57,729 nucleotides of DNA from IMG/VR virus record IMGVR_UViG_3300036853_000468, positions 1-57,729 of that record; one strand, given 5' to 3'. This stretch comes from a virus. The notes below the pieces were generated by a model that saw only the letters and a program-made list of their open reading frames with translations, was not told the origin of the DNA and searched no databases. The position numbers and the translations under genes are program-made. Shown here piece by piece: positions 1 through 8,262 of this stretch. Numbering within the stretch: the stretch's first letter is position 1; every line of letters starts with the position of its first letter.

Positions 1-1410
1 ATGAACTCGCTATTAAAACAGGAACGCATTAACCGCAGATGGTCACGTGCCTATGTTGAGAAGATTACCGGAATCCCTCAGAGGTCCCTTGAAAACTGGG
101 AAGAAGGGGGCATTATCCCTCGTCAAAATAACATTGAATTACTCTGTAGGCTGTACGACAAAACGCCGGAAGAGCTAGGATTCGGACAATCACATGATAT
201 AATGGGGATCACATTAACTGTTTATGCGCCACAGGAAGGTACTCCTATGTCCGATCTCATTCGTCGTGCGATGTTTAGCAATCTTGGGTCCAGGCTCACT
301 GGACTTATTGATACATGGCCCAAACGGAATTATCGTTACGAAGAGCTGCAAGGTGAGATTAATAAAGCGATCTTTGATCATCATGTACTTGCGCCTACCG
401 ATAACATTGCTCTCCTCTCCCGTCGTGAAGCACTCCAAAGCGTGGCCCTTGTCCCTGTACAGATGATATATGGTGTTGCCCCTATTGAAGTAGGAGGCAA
501 ACAGAAGACAGATACCGACCTGCTTCTCAAACATTGTGCAGCAGGGATTACCGCGTGCTGGTATCTGCTTCGTGGCAAGGAACTAAACTTTGTTAGCGAC
601 CTCATGTCCACCTATATCTCTCTTTTGCAACCGACTATCTGCTCGCATTCAGAAGCATACCGAAACGCATCGGCAACCCTGCTTTCCCAAAGCTTCAGGC
701 TCAGAGGCTCAATAACTGAGAGTGCCCTCAAAAAAGGCAGCCAGGCGATACCCTATTATCAGGAGTCTATCCGCTATGCACAGATAGCTGGCAATAGAGC
801 AGAGCAGGCCATTGCCAGTCGCATGATGGCCTTCTCTTATGAGGCACAGGGCATACAGGGGTATGAGCAAGCTTTGTCCTATGCGCAAGCAGCCTATGGG
901 CTTATGGAAAAGACCACGCCTAAATTCATTCGCAGTTTCATCACTTCTGGTCTCTCGCTGATGAGTGCCCGCAATGGGAATATGGACGACGCCATTCATG
1001 CACTCTCGGAAGCCCATGATCTGTTTGATCCAATGCAACGAGTACCATCGGTACTCTACGCTGAGTCGAATCTTCTTGCCATTTCAGCACATATATCCCA
1101 ACACTGTGGACAATGGGGGGAAGCAATCGATCTGTGCGAAAAGAGCCTCGTCACTCCTGATATTTCAGCACGGGGGAGCGTTCAGAGGCGTATTCAGTAC
1201 GCAAAGACGGAAGTGAGCCGTGATGATCAGCCTCGTGACATGGATCTCTGCATTAAGCTCCTGTCTGAGGTCGTTACCGGAGCCAAAGAACTGGATTGTA
1301 AACGGTATCAAGATGAAGCCAGTGAGGTCTATGACTTGCTTCGGATTGCGTGGCCACGTGAGGATGTCATAAAAACGCTTGGACGCGATTACTTTAGTCT
1401 CGCAAAATGA
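1..1410 (+). CDS. XRE-type HTH protein with helical-repeat C-terminal region
   Basis: Probable transcriptional regulator of 469 residues. Residues 1-60 form a Cro/CI-type helix-turn-helix ending in PEELGFG, the same ending as the stand-alone HTH gene at 52781. The remainder is alpha-helical with TPR-like signatures such as AEQAIASRMMAFSYEAQG and ALSYAQAAYGLM, suggesting a sensor or protein-binding array. The ATG is the first base of the window, so an upstream start cannot be excluded, but the HTH begins immediately as in family members. I associate this architecture with Ktedonobacteria genomes, where such genes are abundant. It is separated from the phage genes by a terminator, so it could be host flanking DNA or a phage-carried regulator. 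The ligand is unknown. Confidence 0.75.
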   Translation: MNSLLKQERINRRWSRAYVEKITGIPQRSLENWEEGGIIPRQNNIELLCRLYDKTPEELGFGQSHDIMGITLTVYAPQEGTPMSDLIRRAMFSNLGSRLTGLIDTWPKRNYRYEELQGEINKAIFDHHVLAPTDNIALLSRREALQSVALVPVQMIYGVAPIEVGGKQKTDTDLLLKHCAAGITACWYLLRGKELNFVSDLMSTYISLLQPTICSHSEAYRNASATLLSQSFRLRGSITESALKKGSQAIPYYQESIRYAQIAGNRAEQAIASRMMAFSYEAQGIQGYEQALSYAQAAYGLMEKTTPKFIRSFITSGLSLMSARNGNMDDAIHALSEAHDLFDPMQRVPSVLYAESNLLAISAHISQHCGQWGEAIDLCEKSLVTPDISARGSVQRRIQYAKTEVSRDDQPRDMDLCIKLLSEVVTGAKELDCKRYQDEASEVYDLLRIAWPREDVIKTLGRDYFSLAK

Positions 1411-1488
1411 GCAAGAGGAAAGCGAGTATTGACATAGTCAGTACCCGCTTCATTTTGCTGCAATTTCTCTACGCTGTGATTATAGCAC

Positions 1489-1524
1489 AAAAGGGCCACT
1501 CACTTTTCGACAAGTGGCCCTTTT
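1489..1524. terminator. Bidirectional intrinsic terminator
   Basis: A 12-bp perfect stem, AAAAGGGCCACT (1489-1500) with AGTGGCCCTTTT (1513-1524), has A and T runs at either end, so it can stop both the rightward gene ending at 1410 and the leftward operon ending at 1601. It sits between two copies of TGATTATAGCA (1477-1487 and 1571-1581). Confidence 0.85.
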
Positions 1525-1600
1525 CATTCTTCGACTGGCCTGCGTTCTGACAATAATGTAGCACCCACACTGATTATAGCATACAACGGTCTCTCACCGC

Positions 1601-2698
1601 TCACGCCTGTGCTAATTGGCGCGTAATCCAGCTCTCTGATAGACCAAACAGAGACAGCACCGACGGAAGATATCTTTCCCAAAATGCGATTTGAGATGAC
1701 TCATGGAGCAACTGTTGTATCTGATTGGCATAGCTTGGCGTTCCTCCACGCTTGTATTCCGCCAGGACGTTCATCAGCCACGTAGCTAGCTTGCCTTTAT
1801 CAGAGGTCTGGATCTGATATCCTACCTGCTCGATGTATCCAATTGACTGATACATGGCAATCACCGCACTCCTCTGGGTGAAATGAGCACCATGATAGAT
1901 GGAACTCATTTGATCGAGCTTATGGAGCACGGTGTCCACAAGTGTCTCTGTGATCAGATGGTCATGCCGCCCACACGCCAGTGCATACATGTAGCCCCCA
2001 TTGTTTAGCTCAACGGTCAACTTGGGCATGGCCGCTTCCAGACCAATCAGATGCAAACTACTCTGGAAGACCTGTTCGCGTTTCCTGTCTCCATCATAAA
2101 AGTCCTCCCAGAAAGGATGCTGTTCAATCTGTTTGGCAGCATCTTTGGCACGGCTGATGTAGGAGTTGTACCGCTCAGCAGCGGTAAGTGGGACGTGGTT
2201 CTGAATACGCCGGAAACGCGTTGCAAGCTGCGTTTCCGACTTGTTGCGTACCTGAATGATCGTCAGTCGGTAATTGAGAAAGTAGTTTTTGGCAATCGGT
2301 GAGAGTTGGTCAAAGTACCTTCCTGGTTCAACCGGCGGGTCAGAATTTGGCTCAGCAATCGCTTTTTGTTGTGCTGTCCAGGTCTTGAACTCTCCTGCCA
2401 TAAATCTGAGTACGGAAGTCATCCTCTGATGGCCGTCGATCAGATACCAGAAGGATTCTCCCGTCTCACTAAAGGATTGGTATCCTTCCAATTGGGGGAC
2501 ACTTTCCCCAAGCAGGATGGTATCAATCAGGGCCTGGCGCTGGCGTCTGTACCAGACCTCCTGACGTTGAAATGACGGGATCACGATGTAGCGATGTGGT
2601 TCTGCCTGCAATTCTCGCATCGAGACATAGTAAGGCGGAAGTTGCTCCTGTGGGGAAGCAAACCGCTCCTCTCTGATACTGTTTTTCTGTTCTGTCAT
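1601..2698 (-). CDS. DUF262 (ParB/Srx-fold) domain protein
   Basis: 365-residue DUF262 protein. The hallmark motifs are present: IPSFQR near residue 42, where a substrate strand packs, and LIDGHQRMTS near residue 107, the ParB-like DGxxR nucleotide-binding motif. DUF262 is the N-terminal half of GmrSD and related modification-dependent restriction enzymes. This protein lacks the HNH DUF1524 half: its C-terminal part is helical with no HNH-like motif. It could be a phage-borne defence or anti-defence protein, or a DNA-processing factor; the sequence does not decide. It is the last gene of the leftward 4920-1601 operon and has an AGGAG ribosome-binding site 7 nt before its ATG. Confidence 0.8.
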   Translation of the reverse strand: MTEQKNSIREERFASPQEQLPPYYVSMRELQAEPHRYIVIPSFQRQEVWYRRQRQALIDTILLGESVPQLEGYQSFSETGESFWYLIDGHQRMTSVLRFMAGEFKTWTAQQKAIAEPNSDPPVEPGRYFDQLSPIAKNYFLNYRLTIIQVRNKSETQLATRFRRIQNHVPLTAAERYNSYISRAKDAAKQIEQHPFWEDFYDGDRKREQVFQSSLHLIGLEAAMPKLTVELNNGGYMYALACGRHDHLITETLVDTVLHKLDQMSSIYHGAHFTQRSAVIAMYQSIGYIEQVGYQIQTSDKGKLATWLMNVLAEYKRGGTPSYANQIQQLLHESSQIAFWERYLPSVLSLFGLSESWITRQLAQA

Positions 2699-2707
2699 GC
2701 GATTCTC

Positions 2708-3289
2708 CTAATTGGTTATACTTGACTCTGTTGTGACTCCCTGGCGGCCCGTCTCATCTCTGTGGACGAGTGCGGGCCTCCTCGTTCGTTTCAAATAGCG
2801 GGCAACCTGAGCCACCCGTTCGGCATCTTCTTTCGCAATAGCTACTAACTGGTAGCACTTCGAGCATAAAATGCCGTAGCGTTTTCCGGTATTGATGTTG
2901 ATATCACCACGAAGATTCCCGTTATTGGTGCCACACGCGGCACACGTCTCTTCTATCTTTTGTTTATGATTCTTGCATTTAATGCATTCTTTCCCTCTCC
3001 TCTCTTTATGTTTCCTCTCTGGATCGTCCAGATTAAAATATTCAGGAGTTGCGGGGTAGGATCGATGGCACTTAATGCACCGGATCTTCTGGTGTGGATC
3101 GCCTTTCGGAATAGGAGGCACCTCCTCTACAAGCCCCAGGCGCTTCAATCGTTTGAGGCGTGATCTTGCATTCAGGCACGTATGGCATTCACTGGAAAGC
3201 CCACTTTTGTTGCGGCTCGTCGTGAAAAACTCGCGTGTTGCGGGAAAGGAGTCCCCGCAACCAGTACATATTTTCATCTCCTCGCTCAT
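2708..3289 (-). CDS. Endonuclease VII-like zinc-ribbon nuclease (HNH superfamily)
   Basis: 193 residues with three cysteine clusters. An N-terminal CTGCGDSFPATREFF...CHTC ribbon and a second IRCIKCHRSYPATPEYF...CIKC ribbon precede a C-terminal segment with CAACG, DININTGKRYGILCSKC and QLVAIAKEDAERVAQVARYL. That last segment matches the phage recombination endonuclease VII/HNH pattern, in which a zinc-bound beta-beta-alpha core cuts branched DNA. The usual first catalytic histidine is not obvious (DININTG sits where HDHxTG is usual), so activity is uncertain. The start overlaps the upstream stop by 4 nt. It may work with the RusA resolvase encoded divergently at 5105. Confidence 0.7.
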   Translation of the reverse strand: MSEEMKICTGCGDSFPATREFFTTSRNKSGLSSECHTCLNARSRLKRLKRLGLVEEVPPIPKGDPHQKIRCIKCHRSYPATPEYFNLDDPERKHKERRGKECIKCKNHKQKIEETCAACGTNNGNLRGDININTGKRYGILCSKCYQLVAIAKEDAERVAQVARYLKRTRRPALVHRDETGRQGVTTESSITN

Positions 3290-3576
3290 TCGTTACGGTC
3301 TCTCCTGATCAATGAAGACCTCTTCTCAATCTCTTCCAACTCTTCAGCAGTGATTGTGACCAGAGTCGGCTCGTCCATCGCAAGCAGGATAGTCTGCTCT
3401 TCCGTTGTCAGCTCAGAGACCTGCCATTCCCCTTTCTCGTCACGGACATAGATGATCTTGTCATGTAACGCTTTACTCTCAAGTTCAGCTAACTCCTCGC
3501 GACTGATCGTGAGTGCCAGCTCTAATTGACCAAGAATCCTCTGTAGTTCGATGTAGCGTTTAAGATTCACCGCCAT
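3286..3576 (-). CDS. Hypothetical protein, acidic coiled coil
   Basis: 96-residue protein of unknown function. The ATG at 3576 is chosen because a GGAGG site precedes it by 6 nt inside the 3' end of the DUF488 gene, a 17-nt overlap. Residues 10-35 (ELQRILGQLELALTISREEL) and 75-95 are strongly helical and charged. It has no cysteines, signal peptide or membrane segment. The tight overlaps on both sides show translational coupling with the DUF488 and endonuclease VII-like genes. Confidence 0.7.
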   Translation of the reverse strand: MAVNLKRYIELQRILGQLELALTISREELAELESKALHDKIIYVRDEKGEWQVSELTTEEQTILLAMDEPTLVTITAEELEEIEKRSSLIRRDRNE

Positions 3577-4240
3577 AATGAGCCTCCAATACATCTAATT
3601 CAGGGATAGTTGTTCCCCGCTTCGTGAGCTTATGGCTTTGGACAGGTCCGACCTCCGACACGAGCCATGCGCCACCGTTGAGCGCATTTCGTTGTGCAAC
3701 TCTGAGCCAACACAACAGGTAATCCCCCGTGGAAGCAAAGCCCGTTTTGAGGATGACTGCTGGTACGTGTTCCTTACCCTGCGCGAGGAATACTTTTGCC
3801 CCTACGCTCACATGGCCTTTTGTCGGCATTGGGGCAGGTGGGAACACCACTTCTACATCGGGCACCTTCTCCGAGAGTCGTCGTACTACCTCAGACAGAT
3901 GGCAATACCGATATTCCAGGCACGCGCACAAGAGGATGAGATCATGGCCTTCCTTGAGGTACCGCATCAATCCTTTGATTCCTATCTCAGGATTGACCAG
4001 TTCAATCTCACATTTTCCAGGGAACATCTGGTTGGACGGGTGCTTTGAATTGCCGAGGAATGCACCGGCCAGGTGATAGCGAGTCCCCCACCGCTTTACC
4101 AGAGCATCTTTCTGCCATTCATGCCTCCATGACCATGGGTTGATGCGGCAATCAATGAGGAGCATGTTGGAGGAACTCATGAGTTCCTGAACACGTGTCC
4201 CAGAGGGGTCCTGCTCGGTTCCGATGGGGTAGACCTTCAT
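3560..4240 (-). CDS. DUF488 family protein
   Basis: 226 residues. The N-terminal 125 residues fit the DUF488 fold: LLIDCRINPWSW near residue 28 (the family's D-x-R strand) and LILLCACLEYRYCHLSEVV near residue 103, which corresponds to the LLCxE..CHR signature. The remaining 100 residues are an extra domain of unknown role containing GHVSVGAKVFLAQGKEHVPA. The biochemical activity of DUF488 is not settled; members often sit in mobile elements and defence-rich regions. The stop overlaps the next gene's start by 17 nt, and the start overlaps the upstream gene by 4 nt. Confidence 0.75.
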   Translation of the reverse strand: MKVYPIGTEQDPSGTRVQELMSSSNMLLIDCRINPWSWRHEWQKDALVKRWGTRYHLAGAFLGNSKHPSNQMFPGKCEIELVNPEIGIKGLMRYLKEGHDLILLCACLEYRYCHLSEVVRRLSEKVPDVEVVFPPAPMPTKGHVSVGAKVFLAQGKEHVPAVILKTGFASTGDYLLCWLRVAQRNALNGGAWLVSEVGPVQSHKLTKRGTTIPELDVLEAHYGGES

Positions 4241-4464
4241 TCTATTGCCTCAAATTTCGACACAATCAATGCTACTAGTTCGTTTTGTCCCATCATTGCT
4301 ACCTCTTCGATTGTTCCAAGGTTGCGCCGCTTGCGCTTGCTCCCACGCGTCACAGCAGAAACATAGATTGTTTCTGTCCCATCAGATTTCTGGCTGATAT
4401 AAGATGGAAACTGCACATTATAGCCTTGCGCCTTGATGATACGCTCAATATCTTCTCTGGTCAT
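4237..4464 (-). CDS. Hypothetical small basic protein
   Basis: 75 residues from ATG 4464, with an in-frame TTG six bases upstream as an alternative. The sequence begins MTREDIERIIKAQGYNVQF, a helix-turn pattern, followed by a beta-rich middle and a basic patch RGSKRKRRN near residue 43 that could bind nucleic acid. An AAAGGA ribosome-binding site lies upstream. The stop overlaps the DUF488 start by 4 nt, so it belongs to the same operon. No family recognised. Confidence 0.65.
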   Translation of the reverse strand: MTREDIERIIKAQGYNVQFPSYISQKSDGTETIYVSAVTRGSKRKRRNLGTIEEVAMMGQNELVALIVSKFEAIE

Positions 4465-4479
4465 TGCCAAAAAATCCTT

Positions 4480-4734
4480 TCAAGATAGGCAAGGAGTAAC
4501 GGTTTCCTGTTTCCTCTTTCTCCGAAGCTTCCATTGCACAAGAAATTCGTTCGCGTGTGCCTCGCATATCCCGTGTGATCCCTCACCAGGCGCAAGTCCT
4601 TGCTCAGCGAGGCACCAGGCACACGGTGGAATAGCACATCCTCTTGAAAGCACTGCTATAATGCTCTCAGGGGATTCGATAGCTGACTGATTTTGCATGA
4701 AATCCCTCTTATGGAGCAGGCTGTGTTGCTGCAT
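4480..4734 (-). CDS. Hypothetical zinc-binding small protein
   Basis: 84 residues from 4734, or 72 from the internal ATG at 4698; both have a plausible ribosome-binding site. The core is a likely zinc site, CAIPPCAWCLAEQG, followed by EGSHGICEAHANEFL, with a spacing of C-x2-C ... S-H-G-I-C-x2-H. I have seen such small CxxC...SHGICxxH proteins in phage genomes without known function. The basic tail KLRRKRKQET suggests nucleic-acid contact. Confidence 0.65.
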   Translation of the reverse strand: MQQHSLLHKRDFMQNQSAIESPESIIAVLSRGCAIPPCAWCLAEQGLAPGEGSHGICEAHANEFLVQWKLRRKRKQETVTPCLS

Positions 4735-4743
4735 AGTCTGTTC

Positions 4744-4920
4744 CTATTTCAACTGTGGTATTACTTCTTCCGCATCCTTTTGTAACTTTTCCCCATTCAC
4801 AATCCATGCACCAATCTCAGCAAGAGGCGCATCCTGAAGAAGACGCCCTACTTTGAGATGATGATGATATCGCTCGACTAATTCGCGTAGTTGAGCATTT
4901 TCTCGCTCTAACTCTTCCAT
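4744..4920 (-). CDS. Hypothetical short coiled-coil protein
   Basis: 58 residues. It starts at ATG 4920, which is preceded at 7 nt by AAGGAG; a longer form from 4959 would overlap the promoter and is less likely. Residues 1-20 (MEELERENAQLRELVERYHH) form a leucine-zipper-like coiled coil, suggesting dimerisation. It is the first gene of the leftward operon, about 20 nt after the predicted transcription start. Confidence 0.65.
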   Translation of the reverse strand: MEELERENAQLRELVERYHHHLKVGRLLQDAPLAEIGAWIVNGEKLQKDAEEVIPQLK

Positions 4921-4947
4921 CTCCTTTCTCCTTTCACTTCGATCTAC

Positions 4948-4976
4948 ACCATACAACATCGGTGAACTTCAAGCAA
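4948..4976 (-). promoter_or_regulatory. Leftward promoter of the 4920-1601 operon
   Basis: Read on the minus strand: TTGCTT (4976-4971), 17-nt spacer, TATGGT (4953-4948). The half-sites CAACATCG (4954-4961) and GCAACGTC (4973-4980) lie in the spacer and across the -35 box. The sequence from the spacer to beyond the -10 (CGATGTTGTATGgTGTaGAtCG) closely matches the promoter at 8180-8208. Confidence 0.6.
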
Positions 4977-5001
4977 CGTCATCCTATATCGTCCTACGAC
5001 A

Positions 5002-5030
5002 TTGATCGAAGTAGAGCGAAGTGATATGAT
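5002..5030 (+). promoter_or_regulatory. Rightward promoter of rusA and primase
   Basis: TTGATC (5002-5007), 17-nt spacer, TATGAT (5025-5030). The -10 box is identical to those at 8203 and 9260, and the segment after it resembles them. It is divergent from the leftward promoter with 25 bp between the two -35 boxes, so one regulator could control both. Confidence 0.6.
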
Positions 5031-5104
5031 TCGACTCTATGGTGCTAGCCCAAGCCTCTTTTCATCATGCCCACGGGTGATATGGAGCTAGAAAGAATAG
5101 CCTT

Positions 5105-5542
5105 ATGCATGCGAGGAAGATTTCTAACAAAAATATCCTGTTAAGGGCAACGCTCAAATTGCCACCTGGAATCAATCACTCCTACAAGATTGTGCGAGTG
5201 CGCACGAGGACCGGCATGCTCCGTCATCGTCTGGCGGCGACTCCAAAGCTCATACTCTTCAAAAAAGAGGCAAAAGAGTGCCTTTCTGCCGCATATAAGA
5301 ACTGGATGATGATTAAAGACACACGGGCAAACAAACGGGAATTATCCGTGCGACTTGCTCTCTATTATCCCGATGCCCGCAGGCGTGATATCGATGGGCC
5401 GATTAAGGCAGTACTTGATGCGGCATTTTGTTCCATTTCCCTCGATGACCGCCTGGTGGTTGAACTGCATGTGAGTAAGTACATTGATCGCGCTAATCCA
5501 CGATGTGAGATCAGTGTCAGCCTTGCGGAAGAGGAACGCTGA
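5105..5542 (+). CDS. rusA: RusA-family Holliday junction resolvase
   Basis: 145 residues. RusA is a dimeric, metal-dependent endonuclease that resolves four-way junctions in phage replication and recombination. The family core is clear: PDARRRDIDGPIKAVLDA near residue 96, with the DxD-type acidic pair (D102, D104), and SLDDRLVVELHVSK near residue 118, with the second acidic pair. The length is typical. The start is the ATG at 5105, with only weak purine-rich sequence upstream. The stop TGA overlaps the ATG of the primase-helicase by one base, so the two are translationally coupled. Confidence 0.88.
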   Translation: MHARKISNKNILLRATLKLPPGINHSYKIVRVRTRTGMLRHRLAATPKLILFKKEAKECLSAAYKNWMMIKDTRANKRELSVRLALYYPDARRRDIDGPIKAVLDAAFCSISLDDRLVVELHVSKYIDRANPRCEISVSLAEEER

Positions 5543-7932
5543 TGAAAATCAACAAAGCTGAAATTGAGCGTGCGTATAGATTACTGTTTGCGCAGGGTCA
5601 AGTGGTTGAGCTACGGGCACTCAAGGCGACAATAGAGCATGGATCATCCTATCCAGCAACCTATGGGGGCTACTTCAATAATGTGGAGGCTTTGCTCACG
5701 GCCCTCCGCCGCGTACAATCTGCCAAAGGGGTCTATGTTACGCTTCAAGTCTGTAATCCTGACCTGCTTCACCGAACCTATAACGAGCTGGTCAAACAAG
5801 ATAGCGGTATGGCAACATCGGATAAAGACATCCTTTGCTACCGCTGGCTCCTGATCGACAGTGACCCAAACCGCTCGGTGTCCGATATCTCCTCAACTGA
5901 GAGAGAACATGCGGATGCTTTAGCGCATAGCCGGATGATTGCAGAGGACCTCGCGCGGCGTGGCTGGCCAGCGCCCATCGTGGCGGATAGTGGCAACGGG
6001 GGACATCTGCTCTATCGTATTGATTTACCAGTCTCGGATAAGCCCCTGGTCGAGCGCACACTCAAAGGGCTGGCATCGCTCTATGATACGCCTGGTGTGC
6101 ATGTGGATCAAACCGTCTTCAACCCCGCACGCATTTGTAAGTTGTACGGCACCCTCGCTTGTAAGGGAGCCGATACCCCAGAGCGTCCGCACCGGGGGGC
6201 GCGATTGCGCGATATTCCTGAGAGCCAAGAGAGTGTCCCCAAAGAGCTGCTTGATACGATTGCACAACCTTTGCGAACAGATTCTCCTGTAAAACTTCCC
6301 GATGGCATAAAGGAAGGTTTCACCGCAGAGGCGTTTATCCAGAGGCATGCTATTGAGACTTATGGGCCGCAGCCCTATGAAGATGGGACAAGGTGGAACC
6401 TAAAAGCGTGTGTCTGGGACCCCTCGCACACTGATTCAAGTGCATGTATCTACCAATTTGCCGACGGGCGTTTAGGCGCTAGCTGTAGTCACAATGGATG
6501 CAAGGGCAAGGGTTGGCGCGAGTTCAGGATGGCGTTTGAGCCTGATGCGTATAGCAAGCCATCCACAAAAACAAGTGGGGATCTTTGGCTTGCCTCCTAC
6601 GATGCCGATGATGCTGGCAACGGGGACGCGGTCTTTACGCTCTATGGGCAGGATTTTCTCTGGTGTAGTTCGCGTGGCTGGTTCGTGTGGAGTGGGACAC
6701 ATTGGCAACTGGACATAGATGGATGTGCCGTTAAGAGACGTACAGTCGAGACACTTAGACGACGCAGGCATGCAGCAGTTGACGCAGGACGAGAGGCAGT
6801 GATCACCGCAACGAAAGCTGACGATAAGCGGGTCAACGGGGCGGTCAACCGCTTCAAGACCCTCGTCTCAGTTGCTATTGAAGAGTTTGACCGTAATCCT
6901 GACTTGCTTAACTGCAAGTCAGGTGTAGTGGATCTGAGGACGGGAGAGCTGGCACCACACGACCGTAAACAACGTTTCACCTACTGCGTTGGGGTGCCGT
7001 ATGGGGAAGCGGATTACACCGAGTGGCTGGAATATCTTGAGGGAGTTATCGGTGGCGGGTATGAAGTCGTGGACTACCTCCAGATGCTCTGTGGGTATAG
7101 CCTGACTGGTCACACAAGAGAGGAGATCCTGATCTATCTTCATGGCCCCACGCGTTCAGGAAAAGGCACATTTGCAGAGACCTTCATGGCACTACTACCT
7201 GATCCCCTCGCGACAATGGTTGACTTCAATTCCTTCACCGCAAAACGTGAAGGAGATGTCAGCAACTTCGACCTCGCTCCGCTCAAACCCGCTCGTATGA
7301 TCTTTGCGAGCGAGTCTCAGCGAGACCAGAGCTTGAACCCCGCAAAAATCAAGCAGTTGACGGGTGGAGACCAGATTAGGGCCTGCTTCAAACATCGGGA
7401 CTTCTTCAGTTACCGGCCTCAGTTCAAGGTCTGGATGCTTTCAAACCACCCCTGCAATGGTGATCCTGAGGATGATGCGCTGTGGGGGCGTGTGCGAGTA
7501 ATTGAATTTCCAAAGAGCTTCCTGGGCGTAGAGGATAAGAGCAAGAAAGAGAGACTCAGAGATCCTGATGTGCTGCAAGGCGTCTTGTGGTGGGCGGTGC
7601 AGGGGGCGATGAGGTGGCACGAGCTGGGACCAAAGGGTTTGTTAACCCCTGAGATTGTGGCGAAGACAACACAGGAACATCGGGATGAGCTGGATTACGT
7701 CGGAGCGTGGCTTGATGAATGCGGAAATGATCAGACCGACGGGTGGACGCCTAATGAGATCGTGACAGCAAGTTACACGGGTTGGTGCAAGAACAACAAT
7801 ATCCAGTATCTCAAAGGCCCAAAAGCACTTGCGCAGAGTCTCAAGGCAAAAGGATACAGCCCTGGCGTGGTGAAGTGGATCAATGGGAAAGCCAAGCGGG
7901 GCGTTGCTGGTCTTTACATTTTCGATGAATGA
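5542..7932 (+). CDS. Primase-helicase (AEP primase fused to D5/P4-type SF3 helicase)
   Basis: 796-residue replication protein. The N-terminal AEP-type primase has LIDSDP (residues 104-109, metal-binding acids), DSGNGGHLLYRI (about 151) and FNPARICKLYGT (about 193). A C/H-rich segment follows near 290-330 (CVWDPSHTDSSAC, then CSHNGCKGKGW) and may bind zinc. The middle has the D5_N-like LLNCKSGVVDLRTGEL, and the C-terminal helicase has Walker A GPTRSGKGT (535-543), acidic FASESQRD as Walker B-like, and MLSNHPC with the arginine-containing ALWGRVRVIEFP. It would prime and unwind DNA at the phage origin. The stop lies at the left edge of the iteron cluster 7931-8107. Confidence 0.9.
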   Translation: MKINKAEIERAYRLLFAQGQVVELRALKATIEHGSSYPATYGGYFNNVEALLTALRRVQSAKGVYVTLQVCNPDLLHRTYNELVKQDSGMATSDKDILCYRWLLIDSDPNRSVSDISSTEREHADALAHSRMIAEDLARRGWPAPIVADSGNGGHLLYRIDLPVSDKPLVERTLKGLASLYDTPGVHVDQTVFNPARICKLYGTLACKGADTPERPHRGARLRDIPESQESVPKELLDTIAQPLRTDSPVKLPDGIKEGFTAEAFIQRHAIETYGPQPYEDGTRWNLKACVWDPSHTDSSACIYQFADGRLGASCSHNGCKGKGWREFRMAFEPDAYSKPSTKTSGDLWLASYDADDAGNGDAVFTLYGQDFLWCSSRGWFVWSGTHWQLDIDGCAVKRRTVETLRRRRHAAVDAGREAVITATKADDKRVNGAVNRFKTLVSVAIEEFDRNPDLLNCKSGVVDLRTGELAPHDRKQRFTYCVGVPYGEADYTEWLEYLEGVIGGGYEVVDYLQMLCGYSLTGHTREEILIYLHGPTRSGKGTFAETFMALLPDPLATMVDFNSFTAKREGDVSNFDLAPLKPARMIFASESQRDQSLNPAKIKQLTGGDQIRACFKHRDFFSYRPQFKVWMLSNHPCNGDPEDDALWGRVRVIEFPKSFLGVEDKSKKERLRDPDVLQGVLWWAVQGAMRWHELGPKGLLTPEIVAKTTQEHRDELDYVGAWLDECGNDQTDGWTPNEIVTASYTGWCKNNNIQYLKGPKALAQSLKAKGYSPGVVKWINGKAKRGVAGLYIFDE

Positions 7933-8107
7933 AGTGTAAGGATTGATGTAAACTGCCTTCTAGAGAGGTTTGATAGACCTTACACTTGCGCGTGAATGAA
8001 GTGTAAGGCTCCTTACACTTACACTTCTTACGGGTGATTCCCTCTTATTTTTTCTTTGTTTCTATAGAGAGAAACCCTGAATGAAGTGTAAGAAGTGTAA
8101 GTGTAAG
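7931..8107. repeat. Iteron cluster AAGTGTAAG; candidate replication origin
   Basis: Eight copies of (G)AAGTGTAAG in both orientations: plus at 7931, 7998, 8083, 8092 and 8099; minus at 7979-7987, 8012-8020 and 8018-8027. Two copies form a perfect 10-bp palindrome around CT (7999-8020). The cluster starts on the stop codon of the primase-helicase gene and holds an AT-rich tract (8045-8068). This arrangement fits an initiator-binding origin, though a regulator-binding array is possible. Confidence 0.6.
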
Positions 8108-8171
8108 GCTTTGTCCAGACCTCTCTCTTGTTGTGATCAGGCAAAATGGAAAGAGAGTGATAAAAGACGGG

Positions 8172-8208
8172 CAACATCGTTTAACTACATAGAACGATGT
8201 TGTATGAT
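8172..8208 (+). promoter_or_regulatory. Promoter with palindromic operator
   Basis: TTTAAC (8180-8185), 17-nt spacer, TATGAT (8203-8208). A perfect 10-bp inverted repeat, CAACATCGTT (8172-8181) with AACGATGTTG (8193-8202), covers the -35 box and spacer, so a dimeric repressor bound here would block polymerase. It drives the gene at 8263. Confidence 0.65.
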
Positions 8209-8262
8209 GTGGAGCGAAGTGGTGCGATCTTATTTGAAGGTGAATGAAAAGGAAGAAAGAAT

